A stretch of DNA of 49,462 bases from Gaiellales bacterium (GCA_036403155.1 DASWRM010000042.1:1-49462); one strand, 5' to 3'. Positions 8,752 through 18,846 are shown, numbered from the stretch's first letter. The notes: a model not told the origin generated them from the sequence alone. Translations and numbers: made by a program.

Positions 8752-9550
8752 CGCTGCGCGAGAACCAGAACCGCTCGACCGCGAAGGCGGCGACGAGCAG
8801 CGCCAGCCAGGCGAGGCTCACCTTCGGCTCGAGCACGGAGGGGAGGCTGTGGCTCGTCCACCCGCGCTTGACGACCTGCTCGTTCCAGCCGTCGTTGAAC
8901 GAGACCGCGACGCCGTAGCAGAACATCAGCGCGAGGTAGAGCGACAGCAGCGCCGGCACCCGCCGGGTGGAGAGAAGCAGGGCGGTGACCGCCAGCATCA
9001 GCCCGAACAACCCCTCGTGCAGGCCCAGGTGCACGGACGCGAGGTCGGGCTCCCCGGGCGTCGGCTGACGCGCGCGGATGACGTGTCCGAGCAGCGGGAT
9101 GTCCTGCGCGTAGAGGCCGACCGCCGCGATCATCCACGGCACCGACCAGATCGCGAGCACGGCGATCACCCGCCGGCGCGCGCGCCCAAGCGGCGGCTCC
9201 CGCCGCGACGGCGCCCACCATGTCAGCCAGAGCGCGAGGACGACGCCGGCTGCCGCCGGCGCGTTCGCCCAGCTCGCGGTCAGGTCGGCCTGGTCGACCA
9301 CCCCGGGGATCGCGACCACGGCGCAGAGCGCGATCGCGAGCCAGGCCAGCGGACCGCGGGCGACGGCGCCGACCAGGGCGATCGCGATCAGGGCGACCGG
9401 GAAGTTGAGATAGCTGACGATCCGCGAGGCGGCGCCGCTCGCGCCGGTGTCGTCGAAGTGGTACGTCGCGCCCGGCGGCAGCCGCCAGTAGGTGACCGCC
9501 GTTGCGACCCCCACCAGCGCGCACATCGCCCAGATGGCCCGCACTCGCAC
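8744..9550 (-). CDS. Polytopic integral membrane protein, unknown function
   Basis: 268 residues with about seven hydrophobic segments (roughly 7-20, 48-62, 66-84, 96-112, 128-146, 176-194 and 240-258). Conserved-looking polar pieces include TYHFDDTGASG near the start, possibly extracytoplasmic, and SFNDGWNEQVVKRGW before the last helix. I do not recognise a family. GTG start at 9550. It diverges from valS across only 29 nt, so the two promoters must overlap. Confidence 0.7.
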   Translation of the reverse strand: MRVRAIWAMCALVGVATAVTYWRLPPGATYHFDDTGASGAASRIVSYLNFPVALIAIALVGAVARGPLAWLAIALCAVVAIPGVVDQADLTASWANAPAAAGVVLALWLTWWAPSRREPPLGRARRRVIAVLAIWSVPWMIAAVGLYAQDIPLLGHVIRARQPTPGEPDLASVHLGLHEGLFGLMLAVTALLLSTRRVPALLSLYLALMFCYGVAVSFNDGWNEQVVKRGWTSHSLPSVLEPKVSLAWLALLVAAFAVERFWFSRSGR

Positions 9551-9564
9551 GGGGCAACACTAAC

Positions 9565-9570
9565 TAGAAT
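9565..9570 (+). promoter_or_regulatory. Putative -10 (TAGAAT) of valS
   Basis: TAGAAT is close to the TATAAT consensus and ends 9 nt before the valS ATG, so transcription would begin within a few bases of the start codon. There is no Shine-Dalgarno in the intervening CCGCCGCCA. Confidence 0.55.
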
Positions 9571-9579
9571 CCGCCGCCA

Positions 9580-12120
9580 ATGGACGACGCGCGCCGTGAC
9601 GAGCTCGAGCGTCGCACCCGCCACCAGCCCGAGGCCGTCGAAGCGCGGCTGTTCGAGCGCTGGGAGCGCGAGTGCGGCTTCTCCGGCGATCCCGCGAGCG
9701 ATCGCCCGCGGTTCGTGATCGCGCTGCCGCCGCCGAACGTCACCGGCGAGCTGCACATGGGGCACGCGCTGAACGGCTCGATCCAGGACACGCTGATCCG
9801 GATGCGGCGGATGCAGGGCCACGACACGCTCTGGATCTGCGGCACCGACCACGCGTCCATCGCGGTGCACGCGGTGATCGAGAAGCAGCTCCGCGCCGAG
9901 GGGACGAACCGCTTCCAGCTCGGCCGCGCGGCGTTCATCGAGCGGGTCTGGGAGTGGCGGCGGGCGACCGGCGCCACGATCATCCAGCAGTTCAAGCGGC
10001 TCGGCTGCACGCTCGACTACGACCACGAGCGGTTCACGATGGACGAGGGCTACGTCCGCGCGGTGCTCGAGATGTTCGTCCGGCTGTACCGCAAGGGCCT
10101 GATCTATCGGGACAACCGGATCGTCAACTGGTGCCCGGGCTGCGGCTCGACCGTGTCAGACCTCGAGGTGCGCCACGAGCACGCGGCCGACGCGCTGTAC
10201 GAGGTGCGCTACCGGATCGCGGGCACCGACGACTTCCTCACCGGTGCAACGGTGCGGCCGGAGACGATCCTGGCGGACACCGCGGTCGCCGTGCACCCCG
10301 ACGACGACCGGTACCGCCACCTGGTCGGCAAGACGGCGATCGTGCCGCTGGTCGGCCGCGAGGTGCCGGTGATCGCCGACGAGTACGTGAAGATGGACTT
10401 CGGCACGGGCGCCCTCAAGATCACGCCGGGGCACGACCCCAACGACTTCGAGATCGGGCGCCGGCACGGACTGGAGGAGCTGTCGGTGATCGGCTTCGAC
10501 GGCCGGATGACCGAGCAGGCCGGCGAGTTCGCCGGGCAGCCGGTCGGCGAGGCGCGGCAGAAGGTGATCGACCGGCTGTTCGACGAGCAGCTGCTCGCCG
10601 GCGAGCAGCCCTACGAGCACGAGGTCGGCCACTGCGACCGGTCGGGGGACCGGATCGAGCCGCTGATCTCGCTGCAGTGGTTCATGGAGATGCAGTCGCT
10701 CGCCGCTGCCGCGAACGCCGAGGTGCGGGGCGGGCGGGCGCGCTTCATCCCCAAGAACCAGGAGAACATCTACTTCCACTGGATGGACAACATCCGGCCG
10801 TGGTGCGTGTCGCGGCAGCTGTGGTGGGGGCACCAGATCCCGGTGTGGTACTGCCCCGACGGGCACATGACGGTCGGCACCGAGACGCCCGACGCGTGCG
10901 CCGAATGCGGCTCGGCGGAGCTGGAGCGCGACTCCGACGTGCTCGATACGTGGTTCTCCTCGGCGCTGTGGCCGTTCGCGACCCTGGGCTGGCCCGAGGA
11001 GACCGAGCGGCTGGCTGTCTACTACCCGGGCAACGTGCTCGTGACCGCGCGGGACATCATCAACCTGTGGGTGGCGCGGATGCTGATGATGGGCCTGGAG
11101 TTCATGGGCGAGCGCCCCTTCTCGGACATCTACATCACGTCGATCATCCAGGCAGCCGACGGCCGGCGCATGTCGAAGTCGCTCGGCACGGGTATCAACC
11201 CGCTCGACCTGATCGACCGGTACGGGGCCGACGCCACGCGCTACGGGCTGCTGAAGATGAGCTCGACGCAGGACGTGCGGTTCGCCGAGGGCATGCTCGA
11301 CGAGGGGGCGAAGCTCGCGAACAAGCTGTGGAACGCGTCGCGGTTCGTGCTGCGGCAGATGGACGCGGATGCGCCATCGTCGCCGGTGGAGGCAACGGTC
11401 GAGGACCGGTGGATCCTCTCGCGGCTCGCGGGGGCGTCCGACGAAGTGCTCCGGCTGCTGGACGCGTACGAGTTCGCAGCGGCCGTGAAATCGCTCTACG
11501 CGTTCATCTGGAACGATTTCTGCGACTGGTACGTGGAGGCGGCCAAGGGCAGGCTGTACGGCGACGACGCGGAGATGCGGCGGTCGGTGTCGTCGACGCT
11601 GCTGTGGGCGCTCGAGCGGACGATCGCGCTTGCGCATCCCGTGCTGCCGTTCGTGACCGAGGAGATCTGGAGCTTCCTGCCCGGCGAGCGCGCGATGCTG
11701 CTCGCCTCGCCGATGCCGCAGGCCGAGCCCGGCCATCGCGACCCGGAGCTCGAGGACCGGGCGCGGGCCGACATGGAGGTGGTGTCGGAGGCGCGGCGCC
11801 TGGCCGGCGAGGGCGAGCGGCCGCAGGTGACGGCGGCGCCGGGGTTCCTGTTCCGCGGGCTGCTCGAACGGGTTGCGGGTGTTGTCATAGTTGAAGACGA
11901 TGCCGCGACGACCTCCAGCGTGGTGGCCGCGGACGACCGGGCGTCGCTCGCGGCGAAGCTGGCGGCGGCTGTCGCCGAGCGCGACCGGGCGCTCGGGAAG
12001 ATCGCGAACGAGGGCTTCACGTCGCGCGCCCCCGAGCATGTCGTGCAGGCCGAGCGGGAGAAGGCGGAGCGGTACGCGGCCGAGGTAGCCGAGCTCGAGG
12101 GTAGGCTGAAAGGCCTATGA
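9580..12120 (+). CDS. valS: Valyl-tRNA synthetase
   Basis: 846 residues. Class I synthetase: HIGH motif H59-M-G-H62 in PPPNVTGELHMGH, KMSKS variant RMSKS at 530-534. The editing (CP1) domain lies around 190-345 (ETILADTAVAVHPDDDRY). Zinc-knuckle-like Cys pairs occur in WCPGCGSTVSDLEV and in YCPDGH...CAECG. An anticodon-binding helical domain follows, and the C-terminus (about 775-846) is the coiled-coil arm. It charges tRNA-Val and hydrolyses mischarged Thr-tRNA. ATG 9580 sits just behind a -10, so it is probably leaderless. The stop overlaps folC (ATGA). Confidence 0.97.
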   Translation: MDDARRDELERRTRHQPEAVEARLFERWERECGFSGDPASDRPRFVIALPPPNVTGELHMGHALNGSIQDTLIRMRRMQGHDTLWICGTDHASIAVHAVIEKQLRAEGTNRFQLGRAAFIERVWEWRRATGATIIQQFKRLGCTLDYDHERFTMDEGYVRAVLEMFVRLYRKGLIYRDNRIVNWCPGCGSTVSDLEVRHEHAADALYEVRYRIAGTDDFLTGATVRPETILADTAVAVHPDDDRYRHLVGKTAIVPLVGREVPVIADEYVKMDFGTGALKITPGHDPNDFEIGRRHGLEELSVIGFDGRMTEQAGEFAGQPVGEARQKVIDRLFDEQLLAGEQPYEHEVGHCDRSGDRIEPLISLQWFMEMQSLAAAANAEVRGGRARFIPKNQENIYFHWMDNIRPWCVSRQLWWGHQIPVWYCPDGHMTVGTETPDACAECGSAELERDSDVLDTWFSSALWPFATLGWPEETERLAVYYPGNVLVTARDIINLWVARMLMMGLEFMGERPFSDIYITSIIQAADGRRMSKSLGTGINPLDLIDRYGADATRYGLLKMSSTQDVRFAEGMLDEGAKLANKLWNASRFVLRQMDADAPSSPVEATVEDRWILSRLAGASDEVLRLLDAYEFAAAVKSLYAFIWNDFCDWYVEAAKGRLYGDDAEMRRSVSSTLLWALERTIALAHPVLPFVTEEIWSFLPGERAMLLASPMPQAEPGHRDPELEDRARADMEVVSEARRLAGEGERPQVTAAPGFLFRGLLERVAGVVIVEDDAATTSSVVAADDRASLAAKLAAAVAERDRALGKIANEGFTSRAPEHVVQAEREKAERYAAEVAELEGRLKGL

Positions 12121-13232
12121 CGCGCGTGGTGATGAGCGCCGGCGAGTACATCGAATCGCTCGAGCTGATGGGCATGCATTTCGGGCTCGACCGGATGCAT
12201 GCGCTGATGGACGCGCTCGGGCATCCGGAGGAGCAGTTCGACGCAATCCATGTGGTCGGCTCGAACGGCAAGAGCTCGACGGTGCGCTTCTGCGAGGCGC
12301 TGCTCGAGTCCGAGGGCGTAGGCAGCGGCGCCTACACGTCGCCGCACATCACGACGTTCCGCGAGCGGATCCGGCTGCGCGGCGAGACGATCTCGCCCGA
12401 GCTGTACGAGGCGGCCGTCGGAGCCGTGCAGGGCGCGGGGCTCGAGCTGACGCAGTTCGAGGCGCTGACCGGCGCGGCCTTCGTGGCGTTCGCCGAGGCC
12501 GGCGTGGCCGTGGCCGTGGTGGAGGCCGGGCTGGGCGGCCGCCTGGATGCGACGAACGTGCTCGCGCGATCGGTCGTGCAGGTGCTCACCAACGTCTCGC
12601 TCGAGCACACGGAGCTGCTCGGCTCCACCCGCCAGGCGATCGCGCGCGAGAAGCTGGCCGTCGTGCCCGAGGGCGGCCGTGTGATCGCCGGCGAGCCTGG
12701 CTGGGAGGATCTGGTGCCGCAGGCCGAGTGGATGAAGGTGGTCTCGGTCGGCGGGTCGTACCAGGATCAGAACCGCGCCGTCGCCCGGGCGGCCGTCGAG
12801 GCCGCGCTCGGCCGGCCCGTCGACCCGGAAGCCATCGAGGACCTGCAGGTGCCTGGACGGCTCGAGGTGCGCAGCCGCCACCCGCTCGAGATCTGGGACG
12901 GCGCGCACAATCCGGCGGGCATGCAGCGACTGGTCAGCGAGCTTCCGGCGCTGCTCGGGGATCGCCACGCGGTGGCCGTGTTCTCGGCTCTGGCGGAGAA
13001 GGATGTCGCGTCGATGATCTCGCTGCTGCGGACGGTCTGCCCGACGATCGTCGCGACCAGCTCGACGAACGCGCGGGCCCTGCCCTCAGACGCCGTCGCG
13101 TCGCTCGCCGGCGGCCCCGCGGCGGAGGATCCGCGCGAGGCGCTCGAGGCCGCGCGGGTGCTGGCCGGGCGCACCGGCGCCGTCGTCGTGTGCGGGTCGC
13201 TGTACCTGCTGCACGACCTGGCGACGGCGTAG
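12117..13232 (+). CDS. folC: Dihydrofolate / folylpolyglutamate synthase
   Basis: 371 residues, short for FolC (usually about 420). P-loop VVGSNGKSS (about 46-54), the omega-loop region around GAYTSPHITTFRERI, the Mur-ligase-like GLGGRLDATNVL block and the C-terminal IWDGAHNPAGM motif (about 258-268) are all present. It adds glutamate to dihydropteroate and to folates in the cytoplasm. It starts within the valS stop (ATGA overlap, 4 nt), the usual bacterial valS-folC coupling. The shortness comes from a compact linker and C-terminal domain, not from a missing motif. Confidence 0.95.
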   Translation: MTRVVMSAGEYIESLELMGMHFGLDRMHALMDALGHPEEQFDAIHVVGSNGKSSTVRFCEALLESEGVGSGAYTSPHITTFRERIRLRGETISPELYEAAVGAVQGAGLELTQFEALTGAAFVAFAEAGVAVAVVEAGLGGRLDATNVLARSVVQVLTNVSLEHTELLGSTRQAIAREKLAVVPEGGRVIAGEPGWEDLVPQAEWMKVVSVGGSYQDQNRAVARAAVEAALGRPVDPEAIEDLQVPGRLEVRSRHPLEIWDGAHNPAGMQRLVSELPALLGDRHAVAVFSALAEKDVASMISLLRTVCPTIVATSSTNARALPSDAVASLAGGPAAEDPREALEAARVLAGRTGAVVVCGSLYLLHDLATA

Positions 13233-13524
13233 CGCCCGGTCGCCGCCCGGCGCCGTGTGCGGCTGTTACACAGTCGTCACACCGCGGTCACGCCCACACG
13301 CCAGGGGTTGGTCTCCAACAATTGGGGTGGGGTGCGTTTTCGCCCAACCAGGCGGACGATGCGTCGCAATGTCGTCACGAGATGCTCACGCGCACACGAC
13401 GGGAGTCGGACACCGTCACGCCGGCTGTGATGGTCGCGTGACCGCTGCGTGTCGCACTCGACCGCGCATCGGCGGGCGTCCGTTGCGCTCCGACCGACCG
13501 GCACCCTAGACTCCCCGGACAGGC
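13233..13524. other. Intergenic region with repeated GTCAC pentamers and a -10
   Basis: No gene visible in 292 nt. GTCAC occurs at 13276-13280, 13287-13291, 13374-13378 and 13415-13419, and inverted (GTGAC) at 13438-13442. A small stem GTTGG-TCT-CCAAC lies near 13307-13319. TAGACT at 13507-13512 is a good -10 for the gene starting at 13525. The repeats could be binding sites for a regulator, but spacing is irregular. Confidence 0.4.
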
Positions 13525-14067
13525 GTGACGCTGCTGGCAACCTCATCGACGTCCTCGAGCTCCGGCCCGTTCTCCGGCATCGGGAACTTCTTCAGTTCCG
13601 GATACTTCACGGCCATCGAACGCGTCGGCGCGCTGTTCGTGATCGCCATCTGGCTGGCGCTCGCGTTCTGGACGGCCAAGGACGCGCGCCGGCGGATCGA
13701 CGACCAGGTGATCGTCGCCGTGTGCGTCGCCGCCGCCGTCCTCTTCGGGCCGCTGGGCGTGATCATCTACCTGTTCCTGCGGCCGCCGGAGTACCTCAGC
13801 GACGTCCGCGAGCGCGAGCTCGAGATCCGGGCCATGGAGCGCCGCCTCGGCGCCGACCACGTGTGCCCGTACTGCCGCAACCCGGCCGAGCCGAGCTTCC
13901 TCTCATGCCCGCACTGCGGCACCAAGCTGAAGAACGCGTGCCGTCGCTGTAAGAGCCCGCTCGACCCTGACTGGCGGCTCTGCCCGTACTGCGAGACGGC
14001 CGTCACCGGGGCGTCGCCGCCCCGCGCCCGCGACGTGGTCACCGGGCGCAGCACCACCGAAGCCTGA
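13525..14067 (+). CDS. Membrane protein with C-terminal double zinc ribbon
   Basis: 180 residues. A Ser-rich N-terminus, two hydrophobic segments (about 34-50 and 62-86), then a basic/acidic helix and a double zinc ribbon: CPYCRNP...CPHCG (about 113-132) followed by CRRCKSP...CPYCE (about 138-157). Such DZR modules bind zinc and usually mediate protein contacts; the topology places the ribbons in the cytoplasm. GTG at 13525 is preceded by TAGACT (13507-13512). A CubicO-like hydrolase starts 8 nt after its stop, so the two form an operon. Function unknown. Confidence 0.75.
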   Translation: MTLLATSSTSSSSGPFSGIGNFFSSGYFTAIERVGALFVIAIWLALAFWTAKDARRRIDDQVIVAVCVAAAVLFGPLGVIIYLFLRPPEYLSDVRERELEIRAMERRLGADHVCPYCRNPAEPSFLSCPHCGTKLKNACRRCKSPLDPDWRLCPYCETAVTGASPPRARDVVTGRSTTEA

Positions 14068-14075
14068 CCTCGGCG

Positions 14076-15263
14076 GTGGCGGGCTTCGCGCCGGAGGGGC
14101 TCGACGCGATCCGGGCATGGCTCCGGGGCTGGGTCGACAGCGGACGGCTCGCGAGCGCGCACGTTCTGGTCGCCTGCGACGGCGAGCCGGTGCTGTCGTT
14201 CGGATACGGGGGAACCGCGCCGCCGATCGGCGACGACACCGTCGTCCGCATCCACTCGATGACCAAGCCGATCAGCGCTGTGGCGGCGCTTCAGCTGATC
14301 GAGCACGGGCAGCTGCGGCTCCACGACCCCGTCTCCCGGTACATCCCCTCGTTCGCGGGCCTCCGGGTCAACCGCGGCCGCAGCGGCGAGACGCTCGATC
14401 CGGTGCCCGCCACCACGCCGATGACGGTCTGGCACCTGCTCACTCACACCGCTGGCTTCACCTACGGCGAGGGCAACGCGGGAGCCGTGTCGCGGCTGTA
14501 CGAGGAGCACCGATGCGATTTCGGTCCCGGTGACGGCCCGCTCGCCGAGGGCGTAGCCCGGCTCGCGCGGCTGCCGCTGCTGTTCGAGCCGGGGACCGCC
14601 TGGAACTACGGCGTGGCGAGCGACGTGCTCGGGCGGGTGATCGAGGTGGCGGCCGGGCGGCCGCTCGACGAGGTGATCCGCCGGGAGATCCTCGAGCCGC
14701 TCGGCATGGGCGATACGACGTTCCGCGTCGGCGAGGTGGCGCCGGGCCGGCTCGCGCCGCTCCACGAGGCGGGGGACGACGGCCTTGCGGTTGCCGTCGA
14801 CACCGCGGACGAGCTCGTGATCCCCCCGCACCGGCTGACGCTGTCCGGGGGCGGCGGTCTGCTCTCGACCAGTCGCGACTATTTCCGCTTCGCGGAGATG
14901 CTCCGCCGCGGAGGGACGCTCGACGGGGCCACCCTGCTGCGGCCCGAGACGGTCGCCGAGATGACCCGTAACCAGCTCCCGGGTGACCTCGAGCAGCTCG
15001 ACGAGGCGACGTTCGGCGAGGTCTCGATGGCCGGCGTGGGGTGGGGCTACGGCCTCTCCGTCGTCACGGATCCAGACAAGACGGCGTGGCGATGCGCCCC
15101 GGGCGAGTTCGGCTGGGGCGGGTACGCCAGCACCGCGTTCTGGATCGACCCCGTCCACGACGTCACGGTGGTCTTCATCACCCAGCTGATCCCCTCGGAC
15201 CGCCATCCGCTCCGCGGGCAGCTCCGCGGGCTGGTGGCGGACGCGTGGTCCGGTACGCCGTAA
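14076..15263 (+). CDS. Class-C beta-lactamase-like serine hydrolase (CubicO/EstB type)
   Basis: 395 residues, no signal peptide, so probably cytoplasmic. Nucleophile motif SMTK (SxxK, about 62-65), the family block VWHLLTHTAGFTYG, a Tyr in WNYGVASDVLG (YxN-like with the Asn replaced), the ILEPLGMGDTTF signature and GWGGYAST standing in for the KTG/HxG motif. Family members are esterases, transesterases or D-aminopeptidases. GTG at 14076, 8 nt after the zinc-ribbon gene. Confidence 0.85.
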   Translation: MAGFAPEGLDAIRAWLRGWVDSGRLASAHVLVACDGEPVLSFGYGGTAPPIGDDTVVRIHSMTKPISAVAALQLIEHGQLRLHDPVSRYIPSFAGLRVNRGRSGETLDPVPATTPMTVWHLLTHTAGFTYGEGNAGAVSRLYEEHRCDFGPGDGPLAEGVARLARLPLLFEPGTAWNYGVASDVLGRVIEVAAGRPLDEVIRREILEPLGMGDTTFRVGEVAPGRLAPLHEAGDDGLAVAVDTADELVIPPHRLTLSGGGGLLSTSRDYFRFAEMLRRGGTLDGATLLRPETVAEMTRNQLPGDLEQLDEATFGEVSMAGVGWGYGLSVVTDPDKTAWRCAPGEFGWGGYASTAFWIDPVHDVTVVFITQLIPSDRHPLRGQLRGLVADAWSGTP

Positions 15264-15293
15264 GCTTCGGCACTCCCGACGCAAGGAGACCAC

Positions 15294-15716
15294 ATGGCCG
15301 ACCTGGAGCGCACGTTCGTGATGATCAAGCCCGACGCCCATGGACGCCGGCTGTCCGGTGAGATCCTCGCGCGCTTCGAGCGGCGCGGCTTCGCGCTCCG
15401 CGGGCTGAAGCTGCTTCGCGTCAGCCGCGACCAGGCCGCCCAGCACTACGCCGAGCACGAGGGCAAGCCGTTCTATCCCGACCTGGTCGAGTTCATCACC
15501 TCCGCGCCGGTCGTCGCCATGGTGCTCGAGGGCCCCGCCGCCGTCTCCACGGTGCGCACGATGATGGGCGCCACGAACCCGCTCGATTCCGCGCCGGGCA
15601 CCATCCGGGGCGATTACTCGCTCGAGATCGGCGAGAACGCGGTGCACGGATCCGACTCGCCGCAGTCGGCCGAGCGCGAGATCCCGATCTACTTCACCGA
15701 GGACGAGCTGGTCTGA
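15294..15716 (+). CDS. ndk: Nucleoside diphosphate kinase
   Basis: 140 residues, typical size. Phospho-histidine His118 lies in the signature NAVHGSDS (116-122), and the opening [11 protein letters not shown] is diagnostic. It transfers the gamma phosphate between NTPs and NDPs through the phosphohistidine. Clear AAGGAG at 15283-15288 before ATG 15294, one of the few strong Shine-Dalgarno sites here. Its stop overlaps the proposed CTG start of maf (CTGA at 15713-15716). Confidence 0.98.
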   Translation: MADLERTFVMIKPDAHGRRLSGEILARFERRGFALRGLKLLRVSRDQAAQHYAEHEGKPFYPDLVEFITSAPVVAMVLEGPAAVSTVRTMMGATNPLDSAPGTIRGDYSLEIGENAVHGSDSPQSAEREIPIYFTEDELV

Positions 15717-16291
15717 CCGCCCTCCGGCGCATCGGGCGGCTGACGCTCGCATCACGCTCTCCGCAGCGCCGCGCCATCCTCGAGCAGCTGGGCGTCGACT
15801 TCGCGGTGGTCGAGCCGCGGTACGAGGAGATCGACCCACCCGGGGAGCGGCCGGAGCAGCTCGTCCTCACCCACGCCGTGGGAAAGGCGCGCTCGGTGGA
15901 CGCGCCGCTCATCCTCGGCGTCGACACGACCGTTGCGATCGACGGCGAGAGCCTCGCCAAGCCGGCGGACGAGAGGGAGGCCGCGGCCATGCTGGGGCGC
16001 CTGGCCGGGCGCACGCACACCGTCTACTCCGGGCTGTGCCTGCGCCGAGGCGCTGCCGAGGTCGTGCGGCTGGCCGCGACGGCCGTCACCTTCCGGGAGC
16101 TGGGCGCCGACGACGTCGCGTGGTACGTCGCGCTCGGCGAGTGGCGCGGGCGTGCGGGAGGCTACGCCGTTCAGGGCGCGGGGGCGGCGCTCGTCACCGA
16201 GATCGCCGGCGATTACACCAACGTCGTCGGCCTGCCGGTGCCGGCGCTGATCGACGCCGTGGGCCAAGCCGGCGAGACGACCGGCTGCTAG
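15713..16291 (+). CDS. maf: Maf-family nucleotide pyrophosphatase, apparent CTG start
   Basis: Family signature [18 protein letters not shown] (S-R-S-P-x-R-R) at the N-terminus, then [16 protein letters not shown], a [15 protein letters not shown] block and [10 protein letters not shown]; about 192 residues. Maf enzymes hydrolyse non-canonical or specific NTPs to NMP. The first ATG/GTG/TTG in frame is GTG 15806, which would delete the essential N-terminal motif. I place the start at CTG 15713, overlapping the ndk stop (CTGA); CTG 15740 is the alternative. Frame and product are secure, the start is inferred. The stop TAG at 16289-16291 is shared with the mreB -10. Confidence 0.88.
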   Translation: MTALRRIGRLTLASRSPQRRAILEQLGVDFAVVEPRYEEIDPPGERPEQLVLTHAVGKARSVDAPLILGVDTTVAIDGESLAKPADEREAAAMLGRLAGRTHTVYSGLCLRRGAAEVVRLAATAVTFRELGADDVAWYVALGEWRGRAGGYAVQGAGAALVTEIAGDYTNVVGLPVPALIDAVGQAGETTGC

Positions 16292-16294
16292 ACT
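16289..16294 (+). promoter_or_regulatory. Putative -10 (TAGACT) of mreB
   Basis: TAGACT begins on the maf stop codon. Transcription would begin near 16301, leaving a leader that holds AAAGGA at 16335-16340. Confidence 0.5.
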
Positions 16295-16388
16295 GCGCTG
16301 CCGCCAAACGCCACCAATAGCAGCGGCTTTTCCGAAAGGACCGTCGATCGGGATCTTCAATTCACTGACCGGCTTCGGTGGCCGCGAC

Positions 16389-17414
<1,026 letters not shown>

Positions 17415-17568
17415 CCTTTCGGGCTGCGCCAACGGCGGCGTTGCGGCTCGGTCACGCTGCGCGTGGGAGGAGTTTGACACCGGACCCGTGGGGTGCACCG
17501 TCGCCGTGACGGGTGCGTTGCGAAGAGCTCCGCGGACGCAATCGCCGCAGGGCGGCCGAAGCGCTCAG

Positions 17569-17574
17569 TACGCT
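17569..17574 (+). promoter_or_regulatory. Putative -10 (TACGCT) of uppP
   Basis: TACGCT ends 8 nt before GTG 17583, consistent with a leaderless mRNA. It separates uppP transcription from mreB. Confidence 0.4.
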
Positions 17575-17582
17575 GCGCTCTC

Positions 17583-18473
17583 GTGCCGCTGCTCTCGGGT
17601 CCCATCAGCTACGCCCAGGCCATCATCCTCGGCCTGCTCCAGGGCTTCTCCGAGCTGTTCCCGATCTCCAGCCTCGGCCACAGCGTGATCCTCCCGCACC
17701 TGCTCGGCTGGGACATCCACCAGAACGACGAGTACTTCATCACCTTCCTCGTCGCGACCCACCTGGCGACCGCGATCGTCCTCTTCGTCTTCTTCTTCCG
17801 CGACTGGATGCGGATCCTCACCGGCATGTGGCGCTCGCTCGTCGAGCGCCAGATCACCGACGACAACACGGACGCGAAGCTCGGCTGGCTGCTCGTGATC
17901 GGCACCGTCCCCGCCGGCCTGCTCGGCCTGCTGCTCGAGGACAAGCTGCGCAGCGCCTTTGCCTCCGGACAGTCGGCGGCGTTCTTCCTGATCGTGAACG
18001 GCGTGATGCTCTACGCCGCCGAGCGGCTGCGGCGCCGTGCCCCCGAGGTGGAAAGCGCCGACGAGCCGATGGCCTCCGACGCCCGCATCGCGCGCCGCAT
18101 GTCGTATCGCGACGCCGTCGCCGTCGGCGCCGCCCAGGCGCTCGCGCTGATCCCCGGATTCTCGCGCAGCGGCGCGTCGATGGGCGGCGGGCTGCTCGTC
18201 GGCCTCTCCAACGAGGGCGCCGCCCGCTTCTCGTTCCTGCTCGCCACCCCGATCATCGGCGCCGCCGCGCTGCTGAAGCTCCCCGACCTGTTCGGCTCGA
18301 CCGGCAACGGCGTCCGCGGGCCGGCGCTCGCGGCATCGCTGTGCTCGGCCGTCACCGCCTACTTCTCGGTCAAGTTCCTCGTCCGGTACTTCGAGACCAA
18401 CCGCCTCACGCCGTTCGCCGTCTACTGCGTGGTCGCGGGCGTCGCCTCGTCGCTCTGGCTCTGGCTGACCTAG
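17583..18473 (+). CDS. uppP: Undecaprenyl-diphosphatase
   Basis: 296 residues of the BacA/UppP family. Signature 1 GFSELFPISSLGH (21-33, catalytic Glu24 and the SS-GH loop) and signature 2 PGFSRSGAS (191-199, with the Arg) are both present, with about eight membrane spans. It recycles C55-PP to the lipid carrier used by lipid II synthesis. GTG 17583 (MPLLSGPISYAQAII) is chosen because the family starts there; the frame is open further upstream. It sits between mreB and mreC, so lipid-carrier recycling is placed with the elongation machinery. The stop overlaps a convergent small gene. Confidence 0.93.
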   Translation: MPLLSGPISYAQAIILGLLQGFSELFPISSLGHSVILPHLLGWDIHQNDEYFITFLVATHLATAIVLFVFFFRDWMRILTGMWRSLVERQITDDNTDAKLGWLLVIGTVPAGLLGLLLEDKLRSAFASGQSAAFFLIVNGVMLYAAERLRRRAPEVESADEPMASDARIARRMSYRDAVAVGAAQALALIPGFSRSGASMGGGLLVGLSNEGAARFSFLLATPIIGAAALLKLPDLFGSTGNGVRGPALAASLCSAVTAYFSVKFLVRYFETNRLTPFAVYCVVAGVASSLWLWLT

Positions 18474-18715
18474 TCCCGCGCGCCGTCGCCTGAGGCCTTC
18501 GGCCCCGACTGGAACCACGCGAACACAAAGCAGCCGATGCCGACCAGGATCGCGGCGATCCCGTGCTTCACGTGATGGTGGCTCGAGCCTGCGTCGTGCC
18601 CGAGGAAGTCCGGGAACGGCAGCGACTTCGCCGGCACGGCGAGGTAGATGATGCCGACGGCGATGAGAACGATCCCGGCGGCGATGCCGAGGATCACGAG
18701 CGGTCGTCTGTTCAC
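18470..18715 (-). CDS. Small two-span membrane protein
   Basis: 81 residues. Two hydrophobic segments (about 7-24 and 52-67) separated by a His-rich loop (HDAGSSHHHVKH). GTG start at 18715 with GGGAGAG a few bases upstream on the minus strand, a good ribosome site. The frame is open further upstream but without that signal. It converges on uppP with a 3-nt overlap of stop codons and diverges from mreC. Family not recognised. Confidence 0.65.
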   Translation of the reverse strand: MNRRPLVILGIAAGIVLIAVGIIYLAVPAKSLPFPDFLGHDAGSSHHHVKHGIAAILVGIGCFVFAWFQSGPKASGDGARD

Positions 18716-18815
18716 TGAGCTCTCCCGATCGAAGGTTCTCCGCCAGGGTACCCCTGCCGGCACGCCTTGGCGACGCGCAGAAGCCCCTGCTAACGCCGAC
18801 TTAACACCGCTCACG

Positions 18816-18821
18816 TAGACT
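18816..18821 (+). promoter_or_regulatory. Putative -10 (TAGACT) of the mreC operon
   Basis: TAGACT identical to the -10 ahead of mreB, 25 nt before the mreC GTG. It would drive mreC-mreD-mrdA-rodA-DUF697, whose genes all overlap. Confidence 0.5.
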
Positions 18822-18846
18822 GCCGCTTCCGACCGCCTTTTGACGT

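Noticed and set aside
5688-9560. A 1290-codon open frame on the minus strand
   Set aside because: It runs antisense through the serine hydrolase and NlpC/P60 genes and in another frame over the RAYT and membrane-protein genes. Its composition is Arg/Gly/Ala-rich without motifs, typical of GC-rich shadow frames.
10156-12039. A 627-codon open frame opposite valS
   Set aside because: Fully antisense to a gene with clear synthetase motifs; the product is His/Arg/Leu-rich with no domain pattern.
17474-17479. TTGACA between mreB and uppP
   Set aside because: A perfect -35 hexamer, but there is no acceptable -10 about 17 nt downstream; TACGCT at 17569 is far too distant.
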